Source of the DNA: Parvularia atlantis
Lineage: Eukaryota > Opisthokonta > Rotosphaerida
DNA: 17,125 nt
Direction of reading: 5' to 3'
Assembly (NCBI GenBank): GCA_943704415.1
Contig: CALSCO010001219.1
Coordinates: 1-17,125, forward strand
Shown here: positions 1 to 9,419 of the stretch, piece after piece
Numbering within the stretch: position 1 is the first letter of the stretch
Layout: every line of letters begins with the position of its first letter
Translations under genes and position numbers: made by a program
The notes under the pieces: generated by a model
Told to the model about the DNA's origin: nothing
The model's database searches: none
Seen by the model: the letters and a program-made list of their open reading frames with translations, nothing else

Positions 1-12
1 CCCCCTCGGCCG

Positions 13-3000
13 TCACTTGGCGCAGGACGACTTGTGCTGGGGCCAGTCGCTCCTGCGCGCCGCGATCAGTGCTCGCCGTTGTGCGGGCGGGCACGAGGCG
101 CACTTTTGGCACTCTCGCGAGCAGTATTTGACCTTTTGGCAGCGGCTGCACTGCTGCAGCGCCACGTCCGTCTTGCGGCACACGACGCACGCGTTCGCAA
201 CGCCGCCGCCCGTCAGCGCTGTCGCCGCCAGCGACGAGCTGATGCGCTCGACCACGAGCCGCTTAAAGCCGGCGCTGGCCTGCATGATCGGGTGCTGGAT
301 CAGGTCGCGCGAGACGTCGGCGAGCGTCATGCCGGCCTGGGGCACGCGCCGCGCTCGTCAACTTCCACGCGCGCATAGCCTGAGCGCGTACTTCGAAGAG
401 CACGTCGATCACGCGCTCCGGGCTGGCCTCCGCGCTGTGCGGCATGTCGTTGCTGCGGCAGCGCATGCACTTGGGGCCGCCGCGCAGGCACGCGGCCACG
501 CCCGACTTGAGCGTCCGCTCGGTGAGCATGCCCATGAGCTTGCTCAGGTTCGCCGTATCCTGAGCGCGCGCGCGGGCCGCGTTCAGCTGCATCAGCATGG
601 GCGCTGCCGGCTGCACGGACCTGCTTGCGCAGCCCGGCCTTGGTGCGCAGCACGTACTCGATGATGCGCCAGTTGGACCTGCGCAGCGCTCAGAGGGCGG
701 CCCGCCGGCCTGGCTCAAGCGCAGCGCAACTGGTCCGCCGCCATTGCCAGCGGCACAAGCTCCTGTCCGGTCACGGCCGCTGTCACGCTCGCGCCGGCCT
801 CGGTCAGCAGGCGCAGCACCTCGATATCTCTGCGGCGCGCGCATTTCAGTCCTTGGCGTCCGCGTTGCTTGGCCAGCGGCGCACCCGTCGTAGTAGCAGA
901 CCAGGTGCAGCGGCGAGATCGGCCGCTTGCCCGGCGCGGCGGCGGCGTCGGCGCCGTTCTCGAGCAGCACCTTGGCGAACTGCGCCGACAGGCTGCGTGC
1001 GCGTGTGTGAGCTTCCGCGCGGCGGCTGGCCCCGGGCGCACGCACGGTCGCGGCTGCAGCACGGCCATGTGCAGCAGCGTGAACGACGTCGAGACCATCT
1101 CGCGCGCGTACACGCCCTTGCGCGCGCACTGGACGAAGAACCTGGGCTCGCCAAAACCCGCAAACAGCCGCGACAGCCGCAACACAATCCCGGCCTCGAG
1201 CTGGAGCTGGCGCGAGCGCGCACACGGGGCTTGCGTTGGCCCCGCGGTCGTCGCACGGCCCCGCACCACGCACCATCATCGTGCACAGGTAAGTGTTGAC
1301 GTTGCGCACGAGCCACCGCGCCGCGCCCGGCTCGCCCTGCCACAGACTGACGAGCGACGAGAACGCGCCGAGGTACTCAGACCTGGCCGCAGCGTGAGCG
1401 GGCCCGCCGGGCCGTCCAGCGCGCGCACTTGTTCAGCTGCTGGTCCAGGACGTGCTGCTGGCCGACGAAAATCTCCATGCGCGGGCGGTTGCCTGGCAGG
1501 GGCTGCGCGGTGGCTGTCAGCAGAGACACGCACGGTGGCGAGAAGCAAGCGCCGCGCCTTCTCGCCCGCGATGTACTCCATCAGCTGCGGGAACTGCATG
1601 CACAGGCCGAACGCGCGCGACCGCGGCTGCACGGCCGGGTTGACGATGCATGCATCTGTCTGCTTGTGGTACAGGAGGTACTCGCACTGGTTTGCATGCG
1701 CGCGCGTGTCACATCAGGGCTGCACGCCCGCGCGCTGCTCCACCGCGCGCACCAGCAGCTCGCACCACGCCCAGAACGGGCCGCACGTGCGTGACAGACG
1801 CAGGTCAAACTCGGCAAAGGCCGACTTGATGTGCTGCGCGCGGCGGACATGGGGCAGTCAGGCCACGGTCTACCGCACCCGCGCGAGCGCACACCTTCAG
1901 CGCCTCTGCCGGCTTGCCTAGGCGGATGTGCAGCTCGGGCACAAACCTGGCGCCCGTCCACTCAGCCGCGCAGCAGCAGAGCAAGCAAGCGAAACACGCG
2001 CGCGCACAGGCGGTAGTTGATCAGGCACTTGGACAGCGACGGGCGGCGGTGCTCGAGCATCTCGAGCATCTCGGTCAGGGTGAGTGCCGCGGCGTAGTTG
2101 CCACACTTGCGCAGCGTGTTCATGCGGCCGCAGATGGCGCGGAAGTAGCAGCGCAGGGGCACACAGCTCCAGAGGTGCCCACGCTGGACGACCGTGCGGA
2201 ACTCTGGGCAGTACTCGGCGCTGTTGGTGATGGCGATGGCCTTGTCAAACGCCTGCTCGGCCTCCTCGATCGACGTTGCGCAGACCGCGCCCAGCACAAA
2301 GTACGCGACCGGGCAGACGGCGTCGATGGCCAGGGCGCGCTCGGCCACTTCGCGCGCGCGCACGGGATTGTCCGTCGGCGCCTCGTAGGCGGCCACGAAC
2401 GCGTCGTACACCGACTGCCGCCCGAAGAACTCGGGCTTGACGAGGGAGAGGTCGTCCTCGCGCAGCAGCAGGCCCAGCTCGGGCCGCTGCTCGGCCTCGT
2501 ACTCGTCGTCGATCGGCCCGTCGCCGATGCGCTCGAAGGGCAGCGGGAAGGCCGGGTTGAGCGCGACCGACTCGTCACGGCGCTTGACCTCGGCTGCGAG
2601 CGCGCACTCGTCGACCGTGTCGGCGTCGGTGGCCGCGTTGCTGTCTGTGTGGGCCGGGTGCCGGCAGACCGTGTCGTTCATGTAGGCCTGGATACGCTCG
2701 CGCTGAGCGCGTGCGGCCTGGGCGCTGTCCTGGCTGCCGTGGGCGTGGCCGTGCTCACCGCTCTCGTGCGAGTGGCCGTGACCACCGTCGCTGCCATGAC
2801 CGTGCTCGTGGTGCGAATGGCCATGGTCGTGCGCGTGGTCGTCGTCGCACGTCTCGCCGCCGTGCGAGTGGCCGTGACCGCCGTCGTGTCCGCCGTGCGA
2901 GTGGCCGTGACCGCCGTCGTGTCCACCGTGCGAGTGGCCATGACCGCCGTCGTGTCCGCCGTGCGAGTGGCCGTGACCGCCGTCATGTCCGCCGAGCGAG

Positions 3001-3041
3001 TGGCCATGACCGCCGTGCCCCTCCAGACTTCGCGCGGCCAT
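13..3041 (-). CDS. His-rich / TPR / ankyrin / MYND zinc-finger protein, 13 exons
   Basis: Predicted exons (high to low): 3041-2008, 1946-1895, 1833-1726, 1686-1530, 1492-1429, 1382-1274, 1206-1046, 992-885, 829-731, 678-621, 559-392, 336-104, 52-13, giving 796 aa with all intron phases consistent. Residues 8-101 are a His/Gly-rich tract of HGHSH-type repeats. TPR-like helices follow (about 222-385, with an ALAID..CPVAY..LG motif). Ankyrin-like repeats lie at about 548-645 (TLLHMAV, VLLENGAD, SPLHLV, LLTEAGA). The C-terminal MYND finger is complete: C756, C759, C769, C772, C778, C782, H790, C794. Its last pair is joined only after removing a 51-nt intron, which restores ECQKSDWPQHK. MYND, TPR and ankyrin domains are protein-binding modules, so a scaffold or adaptor is likely. 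The exact function is unknown and there is no SET domain. The acceptors at 1207 (or 1201) and 560 (or 587) are uncertain. The start at 3041 is chosen for its CCATGG context; an in-frame ATG at 3134 is possible. Confidence 0.85.
2859..3016 (-). repeat. 33-nt coding minisatellite (His-rich repeat)
   Basis: Four full 33-nt units (2859-2891, 2892-2924, 2925-2957, 2958-2990) and one partial, diverged unit follow head to tail with a few substitutions. Read on the minus strand each codes for the 11-residue unit GGHDGGHGHSH near the N-terminus of the MYND protein. The period is a multiple of three, so copy-number changes would keep the frame. Confidence 0.93.
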
Positions 3042-3043
3042 GG
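3038..3043. promoter_or_regulatory. Overlapping divergent start codons in CCATGG
   Basis: The palindrome CCATGG holds the minus-strand ATG of the MYND protein (3041-3039) and the plus-strand ATG of the Sel1 gene (3040-3042). If both starts are right, neither gene has a 5' leader outside the other, so the promoters must overlap coding sequence. The next in-frame Sel1 ATG is at 3265. Confidence 0.5.
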
Positions 3044-4259
3044 TGTCAATCAACTGGGCGCAGCTGCGCCTGCGCCCAAGCACGGTTGCGGTGCTGCTCG
3101 ATACGCAGGGCTTTGCGCAGCTGGCCGCGACCATACACCTGTCAGAGTTCACCCGTCTGTCGGTACAGCAGCAGAGAGAGATCGTCGACGATGCGGCGCA
3201 GCGCCTCGGCACGACGCCCACCACACTCGTGCCGGCCGATCAGCACTTCGGGTCGCCACAACGGATGCTCGCGACAGGCCGGGAGCTGCGCACCCTGGCC
3301 CTGACACTGATCCACCTGAAGCAATGTACGACATCCTGGCGATATCGCGTGCGCGCGCGTGCTGCTGACGCGGCGTAGCGCCCGTCGTCGCCGCGCAGCT
3401 GCTGTACTGGGCTACGGCAAAGGGCAACCTGAAGGCTCACCACGAGCTGCTGTCGCTTGCGCTCGCAAAGGACCTCTTCGACGTCGAGCCGCAGGTGCTG
3501 CTGCGCGAGCTGCAAGACATCACGCACGATCCGGCGGTTCCCGAGTCGTTTGTGCGTCCGGCCGGTTCTGGTTGCCTGCCCCGCTTGGCTTTACGCATCC
3601 GCGCAGGCCACGCTCGCGCAAACCTACTACGATGGCAAGGTCGTGCCGCGCGACCTGAAGCGCGCGTACGAGCTGTACCGACTGGCTGCGTCGCGACACA
3701 CGCAGTTCGTTGTCCCGTTCGGTGCGTGTGCGCTGGTGCCGTCACGGGCGCTGACGCGCGCTCGTCAGCCTTGATGACGCTCCGCGGCGAAGGCACGGCG
3801 CCCAATCCCAAGCTAGCCATCGCGCTGCTGGAGGGCGCAGCGAATGCTGCCAAACTCGACGCGCAGATGACGCTCGGCGACCTCTACCTGGAGGGCAAGG
3901 AGGTGCCGCGGGACGAGGCCAAGTCGTTCAAGTACTTTGAGATGGCCGCGGTAGACCAGCAGGATCCCCGGGCGATGCACAACGTCGGTGAGGCGCTCGT
4001 CCACGGCAGGGGCGTGCCCGTGGACCTTGTGCGCGCCGAGATGATGCTCTCGCAAGCGGCGCTGTTTGGCTCGCTCATCAGCGCGTTCAACCTGGGCAAG
4101 ATGTACCTCGACGGCGACAAGCTGCCCAAGGACCCCAAACGGGCGGTCGAATATCTGGCGCCGGCCGCGCTCGCAAACCTGCCAGGGGCCAGAGAGCTCT
4201 ACGAGCGGGCCATGAAGGAGAAAATGCACATGTGGGTCCCGTCGTGCACCCTCTTGTAA
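3040..4259 (+). CDS. Sel1-repeat (TPR-like) protein
   Basis: Predicted exons are 3040-3348, 3399-3551, 3607-3721 and 3769-4259, giving 355 aa. The introns of 50, 55 and 47 nt have GTGCGC or GTGCGT donors and AG acceptors, with phases 0, 0 and 1. The C-terminal two thirds carry about five Sel1-like repeats, recognisable by A..L...Y..G...P.D...A......AA (for example TYYDGKVVPRDLKRAYELY, LGDLYLEGKEVPRDEAKS, LGKMYLDGDKLPKDPKRA). Sel1 repeats form alpha-solenoids that act as adaptors in signalling or ER quality control. No signal peptide or membrane segment is seen, so an HRD3-type luminal role is not supported. The first exon is not repeat-like. The start at 3040 is uncertain because it overlaps the divergent start; M at 3265 is the next choice. 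The stop lies 24 nt from the convergent SDR stop. Confidence 0.85.
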
Positions 4260-4283
4260 GTGAAACACACGCACGCGGCACCA

Positions 4284-5230
4284 TCACGCCAGACGGCCCG
4301 GCACGACCGGCAGCGAGGACGACAGGCCGCCGTCGACCGCGATGGCTTGCCCGTTGACGTACGACGCCTCGTCCGACGCCAGAAACAGCACGGCGTTGGC
4401 GATCTGCAGGGGGGGGGGGGGGGGGGCGTGGCCAGGTCAGACGCGCTGCAACCCACGCATGACCTTGCTCGCACCTCGTGCGCCTCGCCGCCGCGACGCA
4501 GCGGGTTCAGCTGGCCCAGCTTGCTGATCGTGCCGCGCTCGCGCGCCATGTCGTACACGGCCTTGGTCATGCCAGTCTCGATCAGGCCCGGACACACGGC
4601 GTTGACGCGGATGCCCGTGCCCGCGAGCTGGTTGGCGCACGTCTGGACCATGTTGATCACGGCCGCCTTGGACGCCGAGTAGTCTGTCGTGCCCGCGCCC
4701 GAGCGCAGGCCCGCGACAGACGCGGTCGCGATCATTGCGCCGCCCCGGCCGCCCTGCTTGCGCATCTGCAGCGCGCCCAGCTTGAGGCAGAGGAACACGC
4801 CGATGACGTTGGTGCGGAGCATGCGCTCGAGGTCGTCCGCGCCCAGCTCCCAGAACGGCATCGGCGGCGCGGCCACGCCCGCGTTTGCAAACACGACGTC
4901 GAGCCGGCCAAACGCGGTCACGGCGCTGTCAAAGACGGCCTGCATCTGCACCTCGTCGCCCGCGTCCGCGCCCGCCGCTATCGCCGCCGCGGCCGAGCCC
5001 GCGAGCGCCTGGACTTGCGCCGCGGTCTCGCGCGCCCCGTCCTCGTTCCAGTCGACGCACGCCACGCGCGCACCCTCGCGCGCGAACGCGAGCGCCGTGG
5101 CGCGGCCGATGCCCGACGCCGCGCCCGTGATCAGGCACGCCTTGCCCGCCAGCCGCCCGCCCTGCGCCGGCGCCGCGGCCGGCTGCGGTGCGAGGTGCGC
5201 GCCGAGCGTCACAATGCGATCGTGCGACAT
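4284..5230 (-). CDS. Short-chain dehydrogenase/reductase (classical SDR)
   Basis: Two exons, 5230-4475 and 4403-4284, are joined in phase 0 to give 291 aa, usual for the family. The protein has the Rossmann nucleotide-binding motif TGAASGIG (35-42), an acidic residue after the second strand (CVDWN) that favours NAD(H) over NADP(H), NAG, the catalytic Ser region ATASVAG and the YSASK active site (Tyr184, Lys188). The PG motif ([12 protein letters not shown]) follows. The second exon supplies the conserved end ([20 protein letters not shown]), so the splice is well supported. It should be a cytosolic NAD-dependent oxidoreductase resembling 3-oxoacyl-ACP reductase or glucose-dehydrogenase-like SDRs; the substrate cannot be told. 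The M at 5230 (MSHDRIV) is preferred. An in-frame ATG at 5263 would add 11 residues and overlap the TAF1 start. Confidence 0.93.
4404..4474 (-). other. Intron of the SDR gene with an 18-base G/C homopolymer
   Basis: The 71-nt intron runs from donor GTGCGAGC (4474) to acceptor CTGCAG (4404). Plus-strand positions 4409-4426 are 18 consecutive G, that is C18 in the transcript, directly before TGCAG. It therefore forms the pyrimidine tract of the acceptor. Such a run is prone to length errors and slippage, but lies outside coding sequence. Confidence 0.88.
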
Positions 5231-5259
5231 CCCGCTTGGCTGGCCGCACACAATTACCG

Positions 5260-5265
5260 CCATGG
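5260..5265. promoter_or_regulatory. Overlapping divergent start codons in CCATGG
   Basis: This palindrome contains the plus-strand TAF1 ATG (5262-5264) and an in-frame minus-strand SDR ATG (5263-5261). Even with the SDR start at 5230, only 31 nt separate the two coding regions, so the genes share a minimal or embedded bidirectional promoter. No TATA box is visible; the local sequence is ACACAATTACCGCCATGG. Confidence 0.5.
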
Positions 5266-5887
5266 CCGCCGCATCGCTCTTCGCCTCAGCCGCGGCGACC
5301 AGCGCGGCATCGGCGGCGGCGGCGGGGCCGGCGCGCGAGGTCACGCCCGAGCGCCTGCGCGAGCGCTTCCCAACGTACGGCCGCGACAAGGTGCTGCGCT
5401 TCGTCGAGCTGTTCGCGCCCGCCACGGCACGACTGCGCTCGCGCCGGCTCCAGCTGCGCGCGCAGCGGCCGTGGGCGGGCGACGGCGCCGACGCCGACGC
5501 CGATGCCGACGCCGATGCCGCACTTGACAGCGAGGACGACACGGCCAATGCGCTGCTCTCGCGCGACACGCCCGTGCGCGCGCGGCGGCGGCTCGGCGCG
5601 GGCGTGCACGCGCGCCCCCCGTTCGCCAAGAGGGCGCGCGCGGCGGCCAACGGCGCGGGCGACGCGGGCGACGCGGGCGTGCTGCGCGAGCGCGACCTCC
5701 TGCCCGTGGTGCTGCGGCACTGGGAGGACAGCATCGTGTGGGACGAGCGCAGCACCGAGCGCCTGCAGAGCATGCGCGCGGCCCGCGTCGACCCGAGCGT
5801 GTACCTGCCGTGGACGATTGACAGCCGGCGCGGGTGGGAGGACCGACTGCTGGACGAGGAGGACGAGGCGCACGACGGGGCCGACAC

Positions 5888-5920
<33 letters not shown>

Positions 5921-8697
5921 CGGGCGCGCGCGCTCGCACGACCAGCGCGTCCCGCTCGTCGTCGACCTCAACGACCCGCACATGCTCTTCGAGATGGACA
6001 AGGACGTCGCCGCGCGGCTCAGCGCCGTCGCCACGCTGCAGGCCGGCCAGCCCGCACCGCCCGAGCCCAAGGACCCCGCGACGATCCTTGCGCCGGGCGG
6101 CTCGGCTCTGGCGCGGGTCGACTTTTACAACGTCTCAAACGACAAGCACTACGAGTTTACCGTGCGCTCGGAGCGCGTGCGCCACGGCGTCGGGCGCCTC
6201 ACCCTGCGGCACTCACCGCCGGCGCTGCGACTGGAGCAGTCACTGGTGCGCCTCAACATGCAACCCTGCTGCCGCGCGGCTCACGCCAACACGCGCGCCG
6301 CAGATGAAGACATGCATGAGCAAGTGGGAGCTGCACTACTTCCACCGGCCGCCGCTGCGCGCCCACGCCGGCGTGACGTACACGCTCGACGCGCCTGTGC
6401 CGACCGCGCGCAAGAAGCTCAAGAAGCAGAAGAAAATGGGCGCACAGACGATCGAGACGGTCAAGGACGTGACGCTGCGTGACCAGGCCGACTTTGTGCT
6501 CTTCGAGTACTCGGTGCGTTGCGACCGCGGTGGCGTGTGCCGGTACTGAGCCCGGGCGTGTGCCCGCGTGCGGCAGGAGGAGCACCCGCCGCTGATGATG
6601 AACCCGGGCATGGCCACGCTCGTGCACAACTACTACCGCAAGACGTACGAGCAGGACCCGTTTGTGCCCGAACTGCGCTACGGCACGCCGGTCGTGCTCG
6701 AGTCGGTTGACAAATCGCCCTTTGCCGCGTTTGGCAACATCCGGCCATCGCAGACCCTGCCCGTCGTGTTCAACTCGCTCTTCCGCGCGCCGCTGTTCCA
6801 GCACGCGCCCCCGCCCGACACGTTCCTTGTCGTGTTCAACCGCAAGCGCTGCGTCGTGCACGAAATCCCTGCCATCATGCTCGTCGGCCAGACCTTCCCG
6901 CTGACCGAGGTGCCCACGCCCAACTCGCGCAAGGCGCACCTGTACGTGAAGCAGCGCGTCGACACGTTCATCACGCGAGAGTTCTTGCGCAAGGTGGCGT
7001 GCCGCGCTTGTGCCGCGCTTGTGCCGACCGTTGTCGCGCGGCAGGACAACGTCAAGAAGCGCATCCCAGTCGACCTCGTCTACCAGGCGTTCCCGTTCCT
7101 GGCGCAGGCCAACCTGCGCAAGAAGCTGCGGGTGCGCCGCGGCCGCACGCCGCACCCGGTATGCCGCTGACAGCGCCCCCGTCGCCAGCCGATCGCCGAC
7201 ATGAAGCGTCGTCAGGGCGACACGACGTCGTACTGGTACCTGCGCCAGGGCGCCAAGCTGCCGACGGAGGACGAGCTGCGCAAGATCATGTCGCCCGAGA
7301 TGGTCTGCGCGTACGAGGCGATGCTCTTTGCGCAGCAGCGTCTGAAGGAGTTTGGTTACGGCGCGTCGGTGGTGTCGATGGAGGACAGGGACGAGGACGA
7401 GGACGAGCAGCAGGACAAGATGGACGACGAGGTCAAGCTGGCGCCGTGGCGCGTGACCAAGAACGTGATCAACGCGTTCCAGGGCAAGGGCCTGCTGCAG
7501 CTGACGGGGCCGGGCGACCCGACCGGGCGCGGCGAGGGCTTCTCGTTCATTCGCGTGCCGTCGCGCATCGTCCACGGCAAGAAGGAGGCCGACGCGCCCC
7601 CCATGCCCAAGACGAGCTCCGTGGCCGGCACTGACTCGGACCTGCGGCGCATGTCGGTCGAGACGGCGCGGCAGATCTTGCGGTCGGCGGGCATGCCCGA
7701 GCAGGAGATCGCACAGCTCTCGCGCTGGAAGCTCATCCGCCAGGTTCGGTCCATGTCCAACCTCACGGCCCAGACGGGCGCCGAGGGCGACCTGCGCTAT
7801 GCGCGCCAGAGCCGCTTCTCCCTGGCCGAGCACAAGCGCGCGTACAATGAGGACATGCAGCGCATCTGGAACGCGCAGCTGGCGGCGCTGTCGTCGGTCG
7901 AGCCGCCGGCGGACGGCGGGGAGGACGAGGATGAGGACGAGGACGAGCAGCTCGACCTGCTGAGCGCGCTCGACCCGGCCAAAAAGTCGTCGGGCGCCAC
8001 CGCCGCGCCCGCACCATCTGCACCTGCCGCGCCCGCCGCGCCCGCGCCCGAGCCCGCGCCGGCCAAGGAGCCCGCCGCGCCGCCGCCCGTCGCGATGTAC
8101 CAGGGCCGGCCTGTGCGTCGCCTGCGCATCGAGCGCCTCGTCACCAGCACGGCCGACGGTGACACCCAGGCCGACACGGAGGTCGAGTACGTGACCGACC
8201 CGCGCGTCATCCAGGCGTACCTGGCCGCGCGCGAGCGCCAGCCGGTCGTGCACGCGCCGCCGCCGCCGCCCGCCCCCGCGCCCTCGCGATCCTCTGCCGC
8301 TGCCGCTGCTGCTGCCGCTGCCGCTGCCGCTGTTGCCGCCGCTTCGTCGCCTCTGCCTGCATCGTCGCCACGGGCCGCTGTGTCGTCCGCCCCGGGCTCG
8401 CCGGCGCCGCGCAGCGCCAACGGGACCAAGCCGCGCGACCGCGAGAAGCGGCGCCTGCAGGACCGTCTGCGGCGCCTGCGCAAGCGGCAGCTGCAGGAGG
8501 AGTCGGCATCGTCGCCGGCACCGCGCGCGCCCGTGTTGCGGCTCAAGCTTGACCCGACAGCGTCGCTGTCGAGCGAGACGCCTGTGGACGGCGACGACGG
8601 CGACGACTTTGAGCGCTTCATCGAGGGCGACGGCGACGGCGACGGCGACGGTGACGGTGACGGCGACGCCGACGACGCCTCGATGGCCGTTGACTGA
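5262..8697 (+). CDS. TAF1: Transcription initiation factor TFIID subunit 1 (TAF1)
   Basis: Five exons (5262-6245, 6304-6513, 6577-6993, 7045-7131, 7189-8697), all joined in phase 0, give 1068 aa. TAF1 is the scaffold of TFIID, binding TAF7, TBP and promoter DNA in the nucleus. The DUF3591 core is clear: YNVSNDKHYEF (about 287), ELHYFHRPPL, DFVLFEYS-EEHPPLMMNPGMA across an intron, NYYRK, LFRAPLF, VGQTFPLTEVPTPNSRKA, LPTEDELRKIMSPE, KIDDEV-like KMDDEVKLAPW, DPTGRGEGFSF, GTDSDLRR and RQSRFSLAEHKRAYNED (about 770-785). A conserved C-terminal section follows (RPVRRLRIERLV, KRRLQDRLRRLRKRQ). There are Asp/Ala-rich, Ala-rich and Gly-Asp low-complexity tracts. The protein ends without the C2HC zinc knuckle and without bromodomains, unlike animal TAF1. 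The start is the CCATGG at 5262; no other upstream Met is supported. Confidence 0.96.
8296..8343 (+). repeat. Poly-alanine codon tract in TAF1
   Basis: A run of GCT/GCC codons codes for about 15 Ala residues interrupted by one Val. It sits in the proline/alanine-rich linker between the TAF1 core and the basic C-terminal helix. The mixed synonymous codons suggest an older tract rather than a fresh slippage product. Confidence 0.85.
8626..8676 (+). repeat. Gly-Asp hexanucleotide tract at the TAF1 C-terminus
   Basis: Repeats of GGCGAC and GGTGAC code for alternating Gly-Asp near the end of TAF1, making a strongly acidic tail. Similar Ala-Asp tracts occur at about 5488-5521 and 5884-5922 in the same gene. 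Confidence 0.85.
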
Positions 8698-8754
8698 AGA
8701 GAGAACGAACGCATGTGTGTGCACATTTGTAGATTGCACGGCATCGCAGGCAGC
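8698..8754 (+). other. TAF1 to hypothetical gene spacer
   Basis: This 57-nt spacer between co-directional genes contains TGTGTGTGCACATTTGTAGA, which could serve 3'-end formation. No AATAAA and no TATA box are present. A short in-frame ATG at 8713 exists but is less likely as the start of the next gene than 8755. Confidence 0.4.
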
Positions 8755-9398
8755 ATGCACAAGAGCCTCCGCCGCCTCGCCCGCGAGCAGCCCGCGCCGG
8801 CCACGGCCGCCGGCGATGACCTCAAGGCCGCCTTCCCCTTCGCCAAGTCGGGCGCGTGCGCTGTGCCGCGTTCGACGCTTAACTGGACGATCGCGCACGC
8901 AGGGTGTCCGAGACGGTGCGCGTCGAGCGCGGCGCGGGCGGCTCGGGCGGCACGCCGATGCCGCGGTCGTGGGCTGCCGCTGGGCCCGCGCGCACGCCGC
9001 GTGGATGGGACGCGATCGACCTGGGCCGGTGGCGCGCGGACGCGGACGAGGAGGACGCGAGCGTCGACGCAGACGCGGACGCGGACAGCGAGAGCACCGC
9101 AGCCCTCGACCACGTCGTGCCCGTCGCCCCACGCCGCGCCGGCCGCCCGGCCGCCGATGTCGCCGCCGTCGTCGCCGTGCAGACGCTCGATCTCGCACCC
9201 ATCGCGCCCGTCGTCACGCCCGCCTTCACGCCCGCCTTCGCGCCGCATTCACGCAACGACGAGGTCAAGCGGCGCTGGGAGGCTGCCTTTGCGCGCGCGG
9301 TGGGCGACGCGGACGGCGCCCAAGACGCGAACGACCACAGCGACGGCGAGGCCCGGGTCCCGCACAGTGACAGGCCCACGGTAGTGTTTTGCACGTGA
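8755..9398 (+). CDS. Hypothetical protein, two exons
   Basis: Exons 8755-8855 and 8903-9398 are joined in phase 2 across a 47-nt intron (donor GTGCGC, branch-like CTTAAC, acceptor CGCAG) to give 198 aa. I do not recognise the family. The N-terminus is basic (MHKSLRRLAREQP), followed by a patch DLKAAFPFAKSG, an Asp-rich stretch of alternating D and A in the middle, a repeated TPAFTPAFAPHS, and a helical NDEVKRRWEAAFARAVGD. No signal peptide or membrane segment is visible. It is most likely nuclear or cytosolic and partly disordered. It lies 57 nt after TAF1 and 21 nt before the condensin gene on the same strand. The good splice signals and acidic composition like its neighbours argue for a real gene, but homology is untested. 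Conserved blocks are probably the N-terminal segment and the KRRWEAAFARAV helix. Confidence 0.6.
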
Positions 9399-9419
9399 CC
9401 TGACCGTTACGCCGGCCCG

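Noticed and set aside
2859-3016. Regular 33-nt repeats as a CRISPR array
   Set aside because: The units are contiguous with no spacers and code for an in-frame His-rich peptide in a eukaryotic gene.
3321-3348. Alternative reading AMYDILAIS as the end of the first Sel1 exon
   Set aside because: In that frame no donor phase matches the next exon, whereas the frame used splices cleanly in phase 0.
1914-3368. A 484-codon plus-strand frame opposite the first exon of the MYND gene
   Set aside because: Its VRVAVTAVV repeats are the antisense reading of the His-rich minisatellite, and it has no family motif.
6253-9198. A 981-codon open frame on the minus strand opposite TAF1
   Set aside because: It is Arg- and Gly-rich, lacks recognisable motifs, and arises because GC-rich codons leave few stops on the antisense strand. 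The plus strand carries TAF1 with family motifs throughout.
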